A stretch of 64,000 bases of DNA from Pelomonas baiyunensis (GTDB taxonomy: Bacteria; Pseudomonadota; Gammaproteobacteria; Burkholderiales; Burkholderiaceae_C), in the NCBI RefSeq assembly GCF_043555935.1, contig NZ_JBIGIB010000004.1, forward strand, positions 124,001 to 188,000. The letters are read 5' to 3'. How positions within the stretch are numbered: position 1 is the first letter of the stretch; each line of letters starts with the position of its first letter. Below, in pieces: positions 8,681 to 17,832 of the stretch. The translations under genes and the position numbers were made by a program. The notes beneath the pieces were generated by a model. It was not told the origin of the DNA. It made no database searches and saw only the letters and a list, made by a program, of their open reading frames with translations.

Positions 8681-9619
8681 TCAGTCCGGCACCGCCGGCA
8701 GCGCCGGGAACTGCTGCCACGCGTCCCCCAACTGCTGCCTGGCCACCGCCGCCAGTTGAGCCATCTGTGCGTCCGCCGGTTCGGCTGGCGCCGGCCGGCC
8801 GACCGGCATCTGGGCCATGGGCGACGCCGTCCAGGGGTGGTCACGCAAGCCCGGCAGCGGCGCACCCCGCCGGGCCACCCGTTGATGCGACAGCAGCAAC
8901 AGATCCAGCGGCAGCAACCCCCAGGGCTCGGTTTCGTACGCCAGGTCCGGCTGCACCTCCAGGACCTCGGCCCGGCAGCGCAGCGCCAAGTCGCCCACGG
9001 CATGCACCGCGTCCACCGCAGCGCCTGGGTCGGTCCCTTCGAGCGCCATCAGCGGACGGTAGCGACCCAGCGTCTCGGGCCACTCGGTCTCATCCGGCCA
9101 GACACCGGTGTGGCGGGCTTTCACCAAGCACCACATCAGGTCGTTGAGCGCCGGGTCGGCCGGCACGCTGTCCATGACGCCGCTGCGAAACCACGCGTGC
9201 AGCAGACCCGCCAGCCAGGTGGCTTCGGGCTCCATGCCCGACAGCTCGGCCAGTGCCCACAACCAGGGCAGTTGAGGTTCATGCCCGGTCGGCAGCCACA
9301 ACTCGCGCCCCGCCCGGGCCGCCAGGGGCACGTACAACGACCACGCCTGCACCCCATGCGCCACCCCACCGGCGCACAGGGCTGGCGCCAGCGGGCGCTG
9401 CTCACAGGTCGCCTGAAACGTGCCCAGCCGCACCTGAGCGCTCAGCACCAAGACCGCCCAAGACACCATGCGGTCCAGATCGGACCCCGCCAAGGCGTCG
9501 GCCCACGATCGCTGCAAACGCGCCACGTCGGCCTGGGCGCGCAGCAGGCTCGATGCCGTGCGAGCACGCACGGCCGACGTGAGATGCAGGCGTTCAGCGG
9601 CAGACAGCGGGCGGGTCAT
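8681..9619 (-). CDS. Hypothetical protein
   Basis: A 312-residue, mostly helical, soluble protein that I do not recognise. It is rich in Trp and Leu and has no signal peptide or membrane helix. The first 60 residues are basic and helical (SAAERLHLTSAVRARTASSL), the middle has repeated W..L..L patterns, and the C-terminal 60 residues are Pro/Ala-rich. Codon use matches its neighbours. It is convergent with the TolA-like gene (45-base gap) and divergent from the lipoprotein gene at 9708. No catalytic motif is evident. Confidence 0.65.
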   Translation of the reverse strand: MTRPLSAAERLHLTSAVRARTASSLLRAQADVARLQRSWADALAGSDLDRMVSWAVLVLSAQVRLGTFQATCEQRPLAPALCAGGVAHGVQAWSLYVPLAARAGRELWLPTGHEPQLPWLWALAELSGMEPEATWLAGLLHAWFRSGVMDSVPADPALNDLMWCLVKARHTGVWPDETEWPETLGRYRPLMALEGTDPGAAVDAVHAVGDLALRCRAEVLEVQPDLAYETEPWGLLPLDLLLLSHQRVARRGAPLPGLRDHPWTASPMAQMPVGRPAPAEPADAQMAQLAAVARQQLGDAWQQFPALPAVPD

Positions 9620-9707
9620 GCAAACAGTCTAGGTGCGCGCACAGCGCGTAGACCCGGCGCGCCGCAGCGAACGATTGGCCCTCGGCCAGCGGCAACAATG
9701 GGGCGCC

Positions 9708-10229
9708 ATGACCACAAGCCGCTCGCTGCCCTGCCTCCCCGCACTCGCCCAGCCCCGACGGCGCCTCGTCGGGCTGACGCTGGCCGCAAGCCTGTGGTTG
9801 TCGGCCTGTGCGGTACTCGGCCCCGAGCAGCGGCCGTATCACGCCTTCGAGTTCGGCGTGGCCCCGGGTGCCGGCACCGTGCAGCACCTGCGTTGGCATT
9901 ACAGCGACATCACCTCACTCGGTGAAAAGCCCGTGGCCGTGGGCCGCAACCTGCCCTTCGTGCTGCGCCGCCAAGCCATGCCCGTGCCCGAGGTGTTCGA
10001 GGCCAGTTGGCAAACCGCAGACGGCCAATGGCGGCTGGCCCGGCTGCCGGTGCGCAGTGTGTTGAAGCACCGCGTGGAAGGCCACAGCCTGCTGTTCTGG
10101 GTGACGGCCGAGGGCGTGCGCGGCGAGTACATCACCTACACGCCGCGGGGCGACCAGACCGAGGTGTTTGCCGAAGTGCGCGCCACCCCGGTGGACGAGG
10201 CGGCGGCGAAAGCGGTGAGCGCCCCGTGA
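9708..10229 (+). CDS. Putative lipoprotein of unknown function
   Basis: A 173-residue protein. The N-terminus has a twin-arginine-like basic stretch (RRRLVGLTLAASL) and a lipobox LSAC that places the lipidated Cys near residue 36, so export and lipid attachment are likely. The mature domain looks beta-rich (FEFGVAPGAGTVQHLRWHYSD), with no enzyme motif that I can identify. The ATG at 9708 is preferred over the longer upstream frame because it sets the signal sequence at the N-terminus. It is convergent with the large cyclase at 10293. Confidence 0.75.
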   Translation: MTTSRSLPCLPALAQPRRRLVGLTLAASLWLSACAVLGPEQRPYHAFEFGVAPGAGTVQHLRWHYSDITSLGEKPVAVGRNLPFVLRRQAMPVPEVFEASWQTADGQWRLARLPVRSVLKHRVEGHSLLFWVTAEGVRGEYITYTPRGDQTEVFAEVRATPVDEAAAKAVSAP

Positions 10230-10251
10230 ACGCGGGCTGAGCCCCGGCGGA

Positions 10252-10273
10252 GCATCGGCTGAACACCCGATGC
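10252..10273. terminator. Hairpin between convergent genes
   Basis: GCATCGG and CCGATGC form a 7-bp stem around an 8-base loop in the 63-base gap between the lipoprotein gene and the convergent propeller-cyclase gene. No T tract follows on either strand, so its efficiency as a terminator is doubtful. Confidence 0.35.
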
Positions 10274-10292
10274 GTGCCGGCCGCGCGCTGGT

Positions 10293-13200
10293 TCAGCGCG
10301 CCGAGCGCAGCAGCGTGAGCCGCCCGCGGGCCGACCACGCGTCCAGCGGGCGGCGCATGTCGCGGCGCAGCAGTTCGTCGTCTTCGGCGCGGGCGTCCAG
10401 CAGGCCCACCCAGGCGTTGCGGCCGCTTTCCTTGGCGTCGTAGAGCGCCGCGTCGGCCAGGTCGATGGCGGCGTACCAATCCAGCGCGCGGGGCAGGCGC
10501 GTGCACAGCGGGAAGGCGCTGAAGCCGACCGAGCAGGTCTGCGCCACTTTCAGGCCGCCGTCCAGCATGAAGGGCTCGGCCGACACGGCCTGGCGCGCGC
10601 GCTCGGCCAGTTCGGCCGCCCGGCTGCGCGGCGTACCGCGGGCGACGATGAGGAACTCTTCGCCCCCCCAGCGCACGAGGTAGTCGGTGGCGCGGAACAC
10701 CTGCTCCAGCCGGCCCCGCATCTGCGTGAGCACGGCATCGCCGGCCGTGTGGCCGTGGGCGTCGTTGATGCGCTTGAAGTGGTCGATGTCGATCAGGAAG
10801 AAGAGCAGGTCCTGCTCGCTCTCGGTCTCGTGCGGTGCGCTTTCGTAGTGGCGCACGGTGAGGGCGGCGTCGGCCGGCATCTGGCGGTCCAGGAAGCGGC
10901 GGTTGCGCAGGCCGGTGAGCGGGTCGGTGAGGCTGGCTTCTTCCAGCTCCAGCGACTTGGCGGTGAGGGCCGCGGTGGCGGCTTCCAGCGCCTCGGTGCG
11001 CTCTTGCACGCGGCGCTCCAGCACGCGGCGGTGGCGCAGCAGCAAGCGGGTGCGGGCGTTGACGATGGCAGCCACCAGCAGGCAGGCACTCACCAGGGCC
11101 AGGGCCAGCGCCCAGCGGGTTTGCCACCAGGCGGCGCGCACTTCCACGGGCAGCTTGAGTTCGTGCGGGCTCCAGGCGCCGTCGCGGTTGCTGCCTTGCA
11201 CGCGCAGCTGGTAGCTGCCGGGCGCGAGGTTGGTGTACACGGCCAGGCGGCCCAGGGTGCCGGCGTCCACCCACGCGCCGTCCAGCCCTTCCAGGCGGTA
11301 GCGGTAGCGGTTGCGGCCGGGCTGGCTGTAGTCCAGCGACGCAAACGCCACGCTCAGCCCGCGCTCGCCCGGGGCCAGCACCACGGGGCCGGATGTGGGC
11401 AGCGGGCGCTCCTGCCCGTCCACGCGAAGCTCCGCCATCACCAGCGGCGGCTTGTACGTCCAGGGCGCAAAACGGTCGGGGTCGATCACCAGCAGCCCGC
11501 GCGCGCCGCCGAACAGCATGCGGCCGTCGTCCAGCTTGGCATAACTCCGGAACCAGCCGGTGCCGAGGTCGGCACCATCGGCTGCACCCAGTTCACGGCG
11601 CTCGCCCGAGCGCGGGTCGTACATGTTGCGCTGGGACCAGACGCGGCCTTCCTTGTCGAACAGCAGGTTGGCGCCGAACGCACCGCCCACGTCAGACGCG
11701 CCAACCACCTCGAACCGGGCGCGCTGGGCGTCGCTGCTGATCATGCGGTGCAGGCCGGTGCCGGTGTCCACCCACAGGCGGCCGGCGAGGTCCACGGCCA
11801 TGCCCAGCACGGTCTGGCCGGTCAGGCCTTCGGACTGCACCCACTCGGCCACGGGCTCGTCGGCCCCAGGCTTGGCCACGCGGAACAGGCCGGCCGCGCC
11901 GCCGGCCCACAGGCTGCCGTCGGGCAGCGTGGCAAAGGCGTTCACCTCGCCGGTGCCGCCCACCAGGCCGGCGGTGGGCACGGCGCGCATGGTGGGGCGC
12001 TGGGGCGTCCAGCGCATGACGCCGTCCAGCGTGGCAATCCACAGCGCCCCGTCATCGGTGGCATGGAAGCGCCGCGGCACGGCGTTGCCGGCGCGAAGGG
12101 TTTCCTTCCAGCGGCCTTGGGTGTCGAAGCGCAGCAGTTGCGTGTCGATGGCCACCCAGACGGAGCCGTCCTTGCTTTGGCCCAGCGCATTGATGCGCCC
12201 GGGCGGCAGGCCGCCGCCGGCACTGGCGCCGGCTGTGGGGGCGATCAGGCCCAGCGGCTGCAGGTTGCGGTCGCGCCGTTCAATGCCACCGGCCAGCGTG
12301 CCCAGCCAGATCTCGCCGTTGCTGAGCTGCAGCACGCTGCGCACGTCCAGCCCGCCGGCGCTGGCGCCCATGGCGTCGCGCACCATGGACAGGCCCGGCA
12401 GCGGTGGCACGTGGCGCATCAGGCCGCCGCCGTAGCTGCCCGCCCAGACGGTGCCGGAGGGGTCGCGCAGCAGGGCGCGCACATCGCTGCGCGGGGCCGT
12501 GCCCGCGCCGGTGGCGGGCAGGCGCTCAATGAGTGCGCCGTCGGTGGCCCGGCGGCGCGACACGCCGGAGGCGTCGCCAAACCACAGCTCGTCCGCATCC
12601 GGCTGGGCCATGGCCATGACCGGCCACACGCCAGCCGTGGCGCCGGGCTGTGCGCCGCGGGTGAAGGGCAGCGGCTGGCCGCTGGGCGACAACGCACGCA
12701 GGCGGCCCTGGGCGGTGCCGGCAATGATGCGGCCGTCCAGGGTTTCGCTCAGCAGGGTGACGAGCTGGTCGCCCAGGTCCACATCCAGGGTTTCGATGGG
12801 GCCGTCGGGCGTCTTGCGGGCGAGCCCCCGCCAGGTGCCGATCCACAGCGTGCCCTGGCGGTCCACCAGCAGGGTCTGCACCCGGGTGTCGGGCAGGCCG
12901 TCTTCCTGGCCGCGGTGGTGCGTGAAGCGCTGGGTCTTGACGTCGAAGCGGTCCAACCCGCCGCTGCCGCCAATCCACAGCGTGCCGTCTTTCTCCAGCG
13001 CCAGCGTGCGCACGGTGTTGGCGGCGGGGGCGGCGTCGTCAGCGGATTTGCCGTCGCGCGCCCAGCGGTCCCAGCGGCCGGTGGCGGCGTCCATGCGCAC
13101 CAGGCCGCTGTTGCCGGCGGCCACCCAGATCCAGCCGCGCGGGTCGGGCAGCAGCGCGCGCACGAACTGCTCGGGCAGCAACTGCCCATCGGGCCCGCTC

Positions 13201-13430
13201 AGCGGGTAGCGGCGAAAGGCGTAGCCGTCAAAACGCAGCAGGCCCTCGGGCGAGCCGGCCCACAGCAGGCCGCGCGCATCCAGTGCCAGAGCGGAGACGA
13301 CGTTGTCGCGCACCGCACCGGGTTCGCCAATGGCCTCGAAGCGCGGCACCACGGCCTGCGCCCACGGCACCAGCCCCAGCAGCACCAGCGCACAGGCCCC
13401 CACGCGATTGAGCAACACCCTCTTCCACAT
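10293..13430 (-). CDS. Periplasmic two-component-type propeller diguanylate cyclase (Reg_prop/Y_Y_Y/GGDEF)
   Basis: A 1045-residue transmembrane sensor enzyme. The ATG at 13430 gives a signal peptide (MWKRVLLNRVGACALVLLGL). Residues ~35-680 are a run of short beta-propeller blades of the Reg_prop type (patterns like DGTLWIGGSGGLDRFD and GRLWVDTGTGLHR). A Y_Y_Y immunoglobulin-like domain follows near 690-760 (YSQPGRNRYRYRLEGLDG), a membrane helix near 775-795 and a coiled coil. The GGDEF domain has GGEEF at about 922-926 and the I-site RATD upstream. This is the output-swapped form of the hybrid sensors known from Bacteroides: a large periplasmic ligand detector that controls c-di-GMP synthesis. 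It is divergent from the response-regulator operon at 13655. A paralogue sits at 20704-23739. Confidence 0.92.
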   Translation of the reverse strand: MWKRVLLNRVGACALVLLGLVPWAQAVVPRFEAIGEPGAVRDNVVSALALDARGLLWAGSPEGLLRFDGYAFRRYPLSGPDGQLLPEQFVRALLPDPRGWIWVAAGNSGLVRMDAATGRWDRWARDGKSADDAAPAANTVRTLALEKDGTLWIGGSGGLDRFDVKTQRFTHHRGQEDGLPDTRVQTLLVDRQGTLWIGTWRGLARKTPDGPIETLDVDLGDQLVTLLSETLDGRIIAGTAQGRLRALSPSGQPLPFTRGAQPGATAGVWPVMAMAQPDADELWFGDASGVSRRRATDGALIERLPATGAGTAPRSDVRALLRDPSGTVWAGSYGGGLMRHVPPLPGLSMVRDAMGASAGGLDVRSVLQLSNGEIWLGTLAGGIERRDRNLQPLGLIAPTAGASAGGGLPPGRINALGQSKDGSVWVAIDTQLLRFDTQGRWKETLRAGNAVPRRFHATDDGALWIATLDGVMRWTPQRPTMRAVPTAGLVGGTGEVNAFATLPDGSLWAGGAAGLFRVAKPGADEPVAEWVQSEGLTGQTVLGMAVDLAGRLWVDTGTGLHRMISSDAQRARFEVVGASDVGGAFGANLLFDKEGRVWSQRNMYDPRSGERRELGAADGADLGTGWFRSYAKLDDGRMLFGGARGLLVIDPDRFAPWTYKPPLVMAELRVDGQERPLPTSGPVVLAPGERGLSVAFASLDYSQPGRNRYRYRLEGLDGAWVDAGTLGRLAVYTNLAPGSYQLRVQGSNRDGAWSPHELKLPVEVRAAWWQTRWALALALVSACLLVAAIVNARTRLLLRHRRVLERRVQERTEALEAATAALTAKSLELEEASLTDPLTGLRNRRFLDRQMPADAALTVRHYESAPHETESEQDLLFFLIDIDHFKRINDAHGHTAGDAVLTQMRGRLEQVFRATDYLVRWGGEEFLIVARGTPRSRAAELAERARQAVSAEPFMLDGGLKVAQTCSVGFSAFPLCTRLPRALDWYAAIDLADAALYDAKESGRNAWVGLLDARAEDDELLRRDMRRPLDAWSARGRLTLLRSAR

Positions 13431-13573
13431 GGGTCGCGATTCTCGGCGAGGGGGGCGGGCGCCCATCCCGGCGTTACCCCTCAAGGGAAAACTCACCCCC
13501 GCCGGGCGCCTGAGCGGCCGGGTCGAGTGTGAAGAAGTCGTCGCGCGGAGTTGTTTTTATCAAATTAAGAAGA

Positions 13574-13597
13574 TGCGCTTCTATCATTTGAAGCGCA
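13574..13597. promoter_or_regulatory. Perfect 8-bp inverted repeat in a divergent regulatory gap
   Basis: TGCGCTTC and GAAGCGCA are separated by the AT-rich spacer TATCATTT. It lies in the 224-base gap between the propeller cyclase (minus strand) and the response-regulator operon (plus strand). The surrounding 50 bases are unusually AT-rich for this genome. Centre-to-centre geometry fits a dimeric regulator site, or the repeat could fold as a hairpin in the leader of the operon. I could not fix a convincing -35/-10 pair. Confidence 0.5.
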
Positions 13598-13654
13598 CAC
13601 TCGGGCCACGGCTCGCCTTGCAGTGAATCCAACGTTGAGCCGTCGGAGTGCATC

Positions 13655-15082
13655 ATGGATACGACGCTTGCCCCCCCTGCTCCCTCCTCCAAACCGGCGG
13701 CGGCTGCCCCCGTGGTGGCGGCACCACCGGCAACGCTGCTGTTCGTGGACGACGAACCCGCGATCCTCAGCGCGCTGCGCCGGCTGCTGCGCCCCCTGGG
13801 CCACCGCGTACTGTTGGCCGAAAGCGGCGCCGAGGCGCTGGAGATTCTGGAAAAGGAGCCGGTCGACCTCGTGATGTCGGACATGCGCATGCCGCAGATG
13901 GACGGCGCGCAACTGCTGCAGATCGTGCGGCAACGCTGGCCCGACGCGATGCGCCTGCTGCTGACGGGCTATGCCGACATCAGCTCCACCATCGCCGCCA
14001 TCAACCAAGGCGAGATCCACCGCTACATCTCCAAGCCCTGGGACGACCAGGAGCTGCTGCTGAGCCTGCGCGAGGCGCTGGACCGCCACCGCCTGGCGCA
14101 CGAAAACCGCATCCTGCAGAAGGTGACGGCCGAGCAGTACGACCAGCTGCAAACCGCCAACGCCAAGCTCGACGAGATGAACCGCCAGCTCGAAGGCAAC
14201 AACGCGCAGCTGGAAAAGCGCGTGGCCTCGCGCACGGCCGAGCTCTCGCAAGTGAACGACATGCTGGGCGCGGCGTATCAGCAGCTGCAAACCAACTTCA
14301 TGCTGTCGATCAAGGTGTTCGCCGGGCTGCTGGAGCTGCGCGAGGGCAGCCTGCCGGGCTTCTCTGAAAAAGTGGGCTCGCTGTCACAGCGCCTGGCGCT
14401 GAAGCTGGGCTTGAGCGAGAGCCAGCGCACCGATTGCTACGCGGCCGGCCTGCTGTGCGAGATCGGCAAGATCGGGCTGCCCGACCGCATGCTGCGCAAG
14501 GCGTTCTCGGCGATGGACGACGAAGAGCGCAAGCGCTACTGCCGCCACCCGCTGATGGCCGAAGCCGCGCTGATGCCCTTGAACGACCTGCGCAGCGTGT
14601 CGCGGCTGGTGCGCCAGCACCAGGAACGCGTGGACGGCCGCGGCTACCCCGACGGCCTCAGCGGCGACGACGTGCCCATCCAGGCCCAGTTGATCGGCCT
14701 GGCGGCCACCTACGAGGGGCTGATGGCCGGCCGGCTGGCGGAGAAGCGCTACACGCCGGAAGAGGCGCAGGAAGCCATCATCAAGGCCTCGGGCAGCCAC
14801 TACAGCCCCGCCCTGGTGGACGCCTTCAAGAAGGTGATGGCCGACGCCGTGGCCCAAGAGCCGCCGATGCGCGAGGTGAAGGTGAACGAACTGGCGCCCG
14901 GCATGGTGATGGGCCGCGACCTCATCAGCCCGCGCGGCACGCTGCTGCTGTCCAAGGGCTACATGTTCGACGCAGCCGTCATCCGGACGCTGAACGAGTT
15001 GGTGCGACGCGAGGGCCTGAACGTCAGCTTCTTCGTCCGCACCGACATGCCCAAATCCGCCAGCACCGCGGTTGCGGCCTAG
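13655..15082 (+). CDS. Response regulator with a degenerate HD-GYP domain
   Basis: A 475-residue protein. Residues ~27-145 are a receiver domain with the acidic pocket (FVDDEPA), the phospho-acceptor Asp in VMSDMRMPQMDG, the switch Thr (LLTGYAD) and Lys in ISKPW. A coiled coil spans ~150-205. The output is an HD-GYP fold at ~210-395. The GYP signature is kept (DGRGYPDGL), but the metal-binding residues are mostly gone: HD is replaced by CE (LLCEIGKIGLPD), HHE is HQE, and the usual ADVYDAL is AATYEGL. Phosphodiesterase activity is therefore unlikely. A C-terminal extension (VNELAPGMVMGRDL) resembles the tail found in other regulators of this type. It is first gene of an operon with a second regulator and two kinases. 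Confidence 0.9.
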   Translation: MDTTLAPPAPSSKPAAAAPVVAAPPATLLFVDDEPAILSALRRLLRPLGHRVLLAESGAEALEILEKEPVDLVMSDMRMPQMDGAQLLQIVRQRWPDAMRLLLTGYADISSTIAAINQGEIHRYISKPWDDQELLLSLREALDRHRLAHENRILQKVTAEQYDQLQTANAKLDEMNRQLEGNNAQLEKRVASRTAELSQVNDMLGAAYQQLQTNFMLSIKVFAGLLELREGSLPGFSEKVGSLSQRLALKLGLSESQRTDCYAAGLLCEIGKIGLPDRMLRKAFSAMDDEERKRYCRHPLMAEAALMPLNDLRSVSRLVRQHQERVDGRGYPDGLSGDDVPIQAQLIGLAATYEGLMAGRLAEKRYTPEEAQEAIIKASGSHYSPALVDAFKKVMADAVAQEPPMREVKVNELAPGMVMGRDLISPRGTLLLSKGYMFDAAVIRTLNELVRREGLNVSFFVRTDMPKSASTAVAA

Positions 15083-15093
15083 GAGAACGCACG

Positions 15094-15666
15094 ATGAGCA
15101 CGCCCACCCTGCTTCTGGTCGACGACGAGCCGGCCATCCTGCATGCCCTGGCGCGCACCCTGCGGCGCGGCACGGCGGACGGCCTGTGGCCCGCGATGCG
15201 CACCGAGGTCTTCACTGAACCGCAGGCCGCCCTGGCCAGGGCGCTGGAACAGCCGTTCGCGCTGGCGATCAGCGACTTCCGCATGCCCGGCATGAACGGC
15301 GCCCAGTTCCTGGCGGCCCTGCGCAAGCTGCAGCCCAGCTGCCGGCGCGTCATCCTGTCGGCCCATGCGGACTTCGACGGGCTGAAGGACGCGATCAACT
15401 CGGCCCGCATCTCGCGCTTCATGTCCAAGCCCTGGACGGACGAGGAACTGCTTGCCGCCGTGCGCGAGGAATTGCACGACCACCGCAGCGCGTTGGAGAC
15501 CGGCCTGCTGGCCGACCAGCAGCGCCTGGTGCAGGGTGAGCTCAGCCCGCAAGAGGCCGAGCGCCGCCGCCTGGAGCGGCTGGAGCCCGGCATCACGCAG
15601 GTGGAATGGACCAGCGACGGCGCCTACGTGCTGGACCCGATCGGACTTGACAGCCGCTGGTCATGA
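15094..15666 (+). CDS. Response regulator with a short unknown output tail
   Basis: A 190-residue protein that starts 11 bases after the previous stop with AGGAG in front of the ATG. The receiver domain fills residues 1-130: acidic pair in LLVDDEPA, phospho-acceptor Asp in AISDFRMPGMNG, Ser as the switch residue (LSAHAD) and Lys in SKPW. The remaining 60 residues are charged, helical and end in a short beta-like segment. No DNA-binding domain is present, so it probably acts by protein contact or as a phosphate shuttle. Its last four bases overlap the start of the kinase (ATGA), which makes that kinase the obvious partner. Confidence 0.9.
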   Translation: MSTPTLLLVDDEPAILHALARTLRRGTADGLWPAMRTEVFTEPQAALARALEQPFALAISDFRMPGMNGAQFLAALRKLQPSCRRVILSAHADFDGLKDAINSARISRFMSKPWTDEELLAAVREELHDHRSALETGLLADQQRLVQGELSPQEAERRRLERLEPGITQVEWTSDGAYVLDPIGLDSRWS

Positions 15667-17786
15667 ACGCGCGCCTGCCCCCACCCAGCGCCCGGATGCT
15701 GCCGCCCGGCTTGCGGGCAGGACTGGAAGCCGTGAGCGCACCGCTGCTGGCCCACGACGGCGAGCACATCGCCTTCGCCAACGACACCATGCTGCGGCTG
15801 CTGGGCCGGTCGGCCGAGGAGCTGGCCCTGCTGGCGCCGGAAGCCTGGGCCGCTGAAGCGCAGCAAGCGCAGCTGCGCGACTACGGCCGCCGCTGCCTGG
15901 ACAGTGACGACGCGCCGCCCGCCATCGAAATCGAGGCCATCACCGCCAGCGGCAGCAGCCGGCACCTGGAAATCACCGCCCGCCGGCTGGACAGCGAGCC
16001 CGGCGCCCCGCGCCTGGTGCTGCTGACCTGCCAAGACCTCAGCGACATGCGCCACGTGCAGAACAGCCTGCTGGAAGTGGGCCGCGTGATGTACCAGATC
16101 GTGGAGAACGGCCCGGTCGCCAGCTACGTGATCGACAGCAACCACCGCGTCACGCACTGGAACGCCGCCTGCGCGCAGCTCACCGGCCGCTCAGCCTCCC
16201 AGATGCTGGGCGGCGACGAAACCTGGCGCGCGTTCTCCGAGCAGGCCCGCCCCACGCTGGCGCAACTGATCGTGGACGGCCGCGTGGAAAGCGACGGCGC
16301 CACCTACTACGGCGACGGCCTGCACCACTCGCCGCTGCTGCCCGACAGCTATGCCTTCGAGGGGTTCTTTCCGGAGCTGGGCCCGCACGGCCGCTGGCTC
16401 TACGTCACCGCGGCCCCGCTGCGCGGCGTGGGCGGGCAGGTGATGGGCGCCATTGAAACCCTGCAGGACGTGACCGCGCGGCACGAAGCCGAAGAGCAGC
16501 TGCGGCGCCACCAGGCGGAACTGGAGTCCACCGTGGCCCAGCGCACCGCTGAACTGCGCCTCACGCACCAGGAGCTGGAAGCCTTCCTGGAAAACGCCTC
16601 GGTGGGCATCATCTCTACGCGCGACTTCCAGATCAACCGCAGCAACCGCAAATTCGCGCAGATCCTGGACCTGCCCGAAGACGCCAACGTGCCCGAGCTG
16701 CCGATGCGGCGCTTCTTCCTGGACGACGCCGACTACCACGACCTCGGCCGCATGGCCGCCAATGCGCTGCGCTCCAACACCTCGCTGGTGCACGAAATGT
16801 GGCTGCAAACCTGGACCGGCCAGCGCATCTGGGTGCAGATGATTGCCTACGCCTCCAACCACGCCGGCACCACGCCCAGCATGTGGTGGCTGCTGCAAGA
16901 CCGCAGCGAGGTGATGCGCGCGCAGGAAGAACTGGTGCGCAACTACCGCAACATCCAGGAAACCAACGCGCGGCTGGAAGAAGCCCAGAACCAGCTGCTG
17001 CAAAGCGAGAAGATGGCCTCCATCGGCCAACTCGCCGCGGGCGTGGCGCACGAGATCAACAACCCCATCGGGTTCGTGAACTCCAACCTCGGCACGCTGC
17101 GCCGCTATGTCGAGCAGATGCTGGCGCTGATCCAGGCCTACGGCACGCGCGAGGTGCAACCCATCGACGCCGAGTTGGTGGCCCTCAAGCAGGCGGCCGA
17201 CCTGGAGTTCATTGCCGAAGACCTGCCCGAGCTGCTGGACGAGAGCGAGGACGGCCTGTCGCGCGTGCGCAAGATCGTGCAGGACCTGAAGGACTTCTCG
17301 CGCGTGGACCACGCCGACTGGCAAGACGCCGACCTGAACGCCGGCGTCGAGTCCACCCTCAACGTGGTGATGAACGAGGTGAAGTACCGCGCCGACGTGA
17401 AGCGCAACTACGGCACCTTGCCGCCCGTGCGCTGCCTGGCGGGCCAGCTCAACCAGGTGTTCATGAACCTCATCGTCAACGCCGCGCACGCCATGCCCAC
17501 CGAGCGGCGTGGCCTCATCAGCCTGACCACCGGCGTGGCCACGCAAGACGAACGCGAGTGGGCCTGGGTAGAGGTCGGCGACGACGGCTGCGGCATGCCG
17601 CCCGAAGTGCAGCGCCGCATCTTCGAGCCCTTCTTCACCACCAAGCCGGTGGGCAAGGGCACGGGCCTGGGGCTGTCGATGGCGTTCTCGATCGTGCAAA
17701 AACATGGCGGCCGCATCGAGGTGGACTCCACCCCGGGTGAGGGCACGCGCTTCCGTGTCTGGGTGCCTGTGGCCGGTCCGACCTGA
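15663..17786 (+). CDS. PAS-domain sensor histidine kinase
   Basis: A 707-residue soluble kinase with no membrane segment. The N-terminal ~430 residues hold successive PAS-type sensor regions (near 20-110, 135-270 and 310-420) joined by a coiled coil (ELESTVAQRTAELRL). The phospho-acceptor is His-463 in VAHEINNPIGF. ATP-binding boxes follow: N box NLIVNAAHAM, G1 VGDDGCGMP, F box FEPFFTTKP and G2 GKGTGLGLSMAF. It overlaps the upstream response regulator by four bases. The catalytic core is almost the same as in the next kinase, including an 83-base stretch with no difference. It probably phosphorylates one or both regulators of this operon. Confidence 0.92.
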   Translation: MNARLPPPSARMLPPGLRAGLEAVSAPLLAHDGEHIAFANDTMLRLLGRSAEELALLAPEAWAAEAQQAQLRDYGRRCLDSDDAPPAIEIEAITASGSSRHLEITARRLDSEPGAPRLVLLTCQDLSDMRHVQNSLLEVGRVMYQIVENGPVASYVIDSNHRVTHWNAACAQLTGRSASQMLGGDETWRAFSEQARPTLAQLIVDGRVESDGATYYGDGLHHSPLLPDSYAFEGFFPELGPHGRWLYVTAAPLRGVGGQVMGAIETLQDVTARHEAEEQLRRHQAELESTVAQRTAELRLTHQELEAFLENASVGIISTRDFQINRSNRKFAQILDLPEDANVPELPMRRFFLDDADYHDLGRMAANALRSNTSLVHEMWLQTWTGQRIWVQMIAYASNHAGTTPSMWWLLQDRSEVMRAQEELVRNYRNIQETNARLEEAQNQLLQSEKMASIGQLAAGVAHEINNPIGFVNSNLGTLRRYVEQMLALIQAYGTREVQPIDAELVALKQAADLEFIAEDLPELLDESEDGLSRVRKIVQDLKDFSRVDHADWQDADLNAGVESTLNVVMNEVKYRADVKRNYGTLPPVRCLAGQLNQVFMNLIVNAAHAMPTERRGLISLTTGVATQDEREWAWVEVGDDGCGMPPEVQRRIFEPFFTTKPVGKGTGLGLSMAFSIVQKHGGRIEVDSTPGEGTRFRVWVPVAGPT
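17607..17689 (+). repeat. 83-bp identical segment, copy 1 (kinase ATP-binding region)
   Basis: This segment encodes the F and G2 boxes of the first kinase and is identical base for base to 20467-20549 in the second kinase. Similarity continues on both sides with scattered third-position changes. The two copies are direct repeats 2,860 bases apart. Confidence 0.9.
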
Positions 17787-17832
17787 ACCGCCGCGCGCGC
17801 AACGCAACCTGTTCGCTGGAAGGAGGCAGACC

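Noticed and set aside
10749..13532. Long plus-strand frame opposite the first propeller cyclase
   Set aside because: Shadow frame; the minus-strand product has domains throughout.
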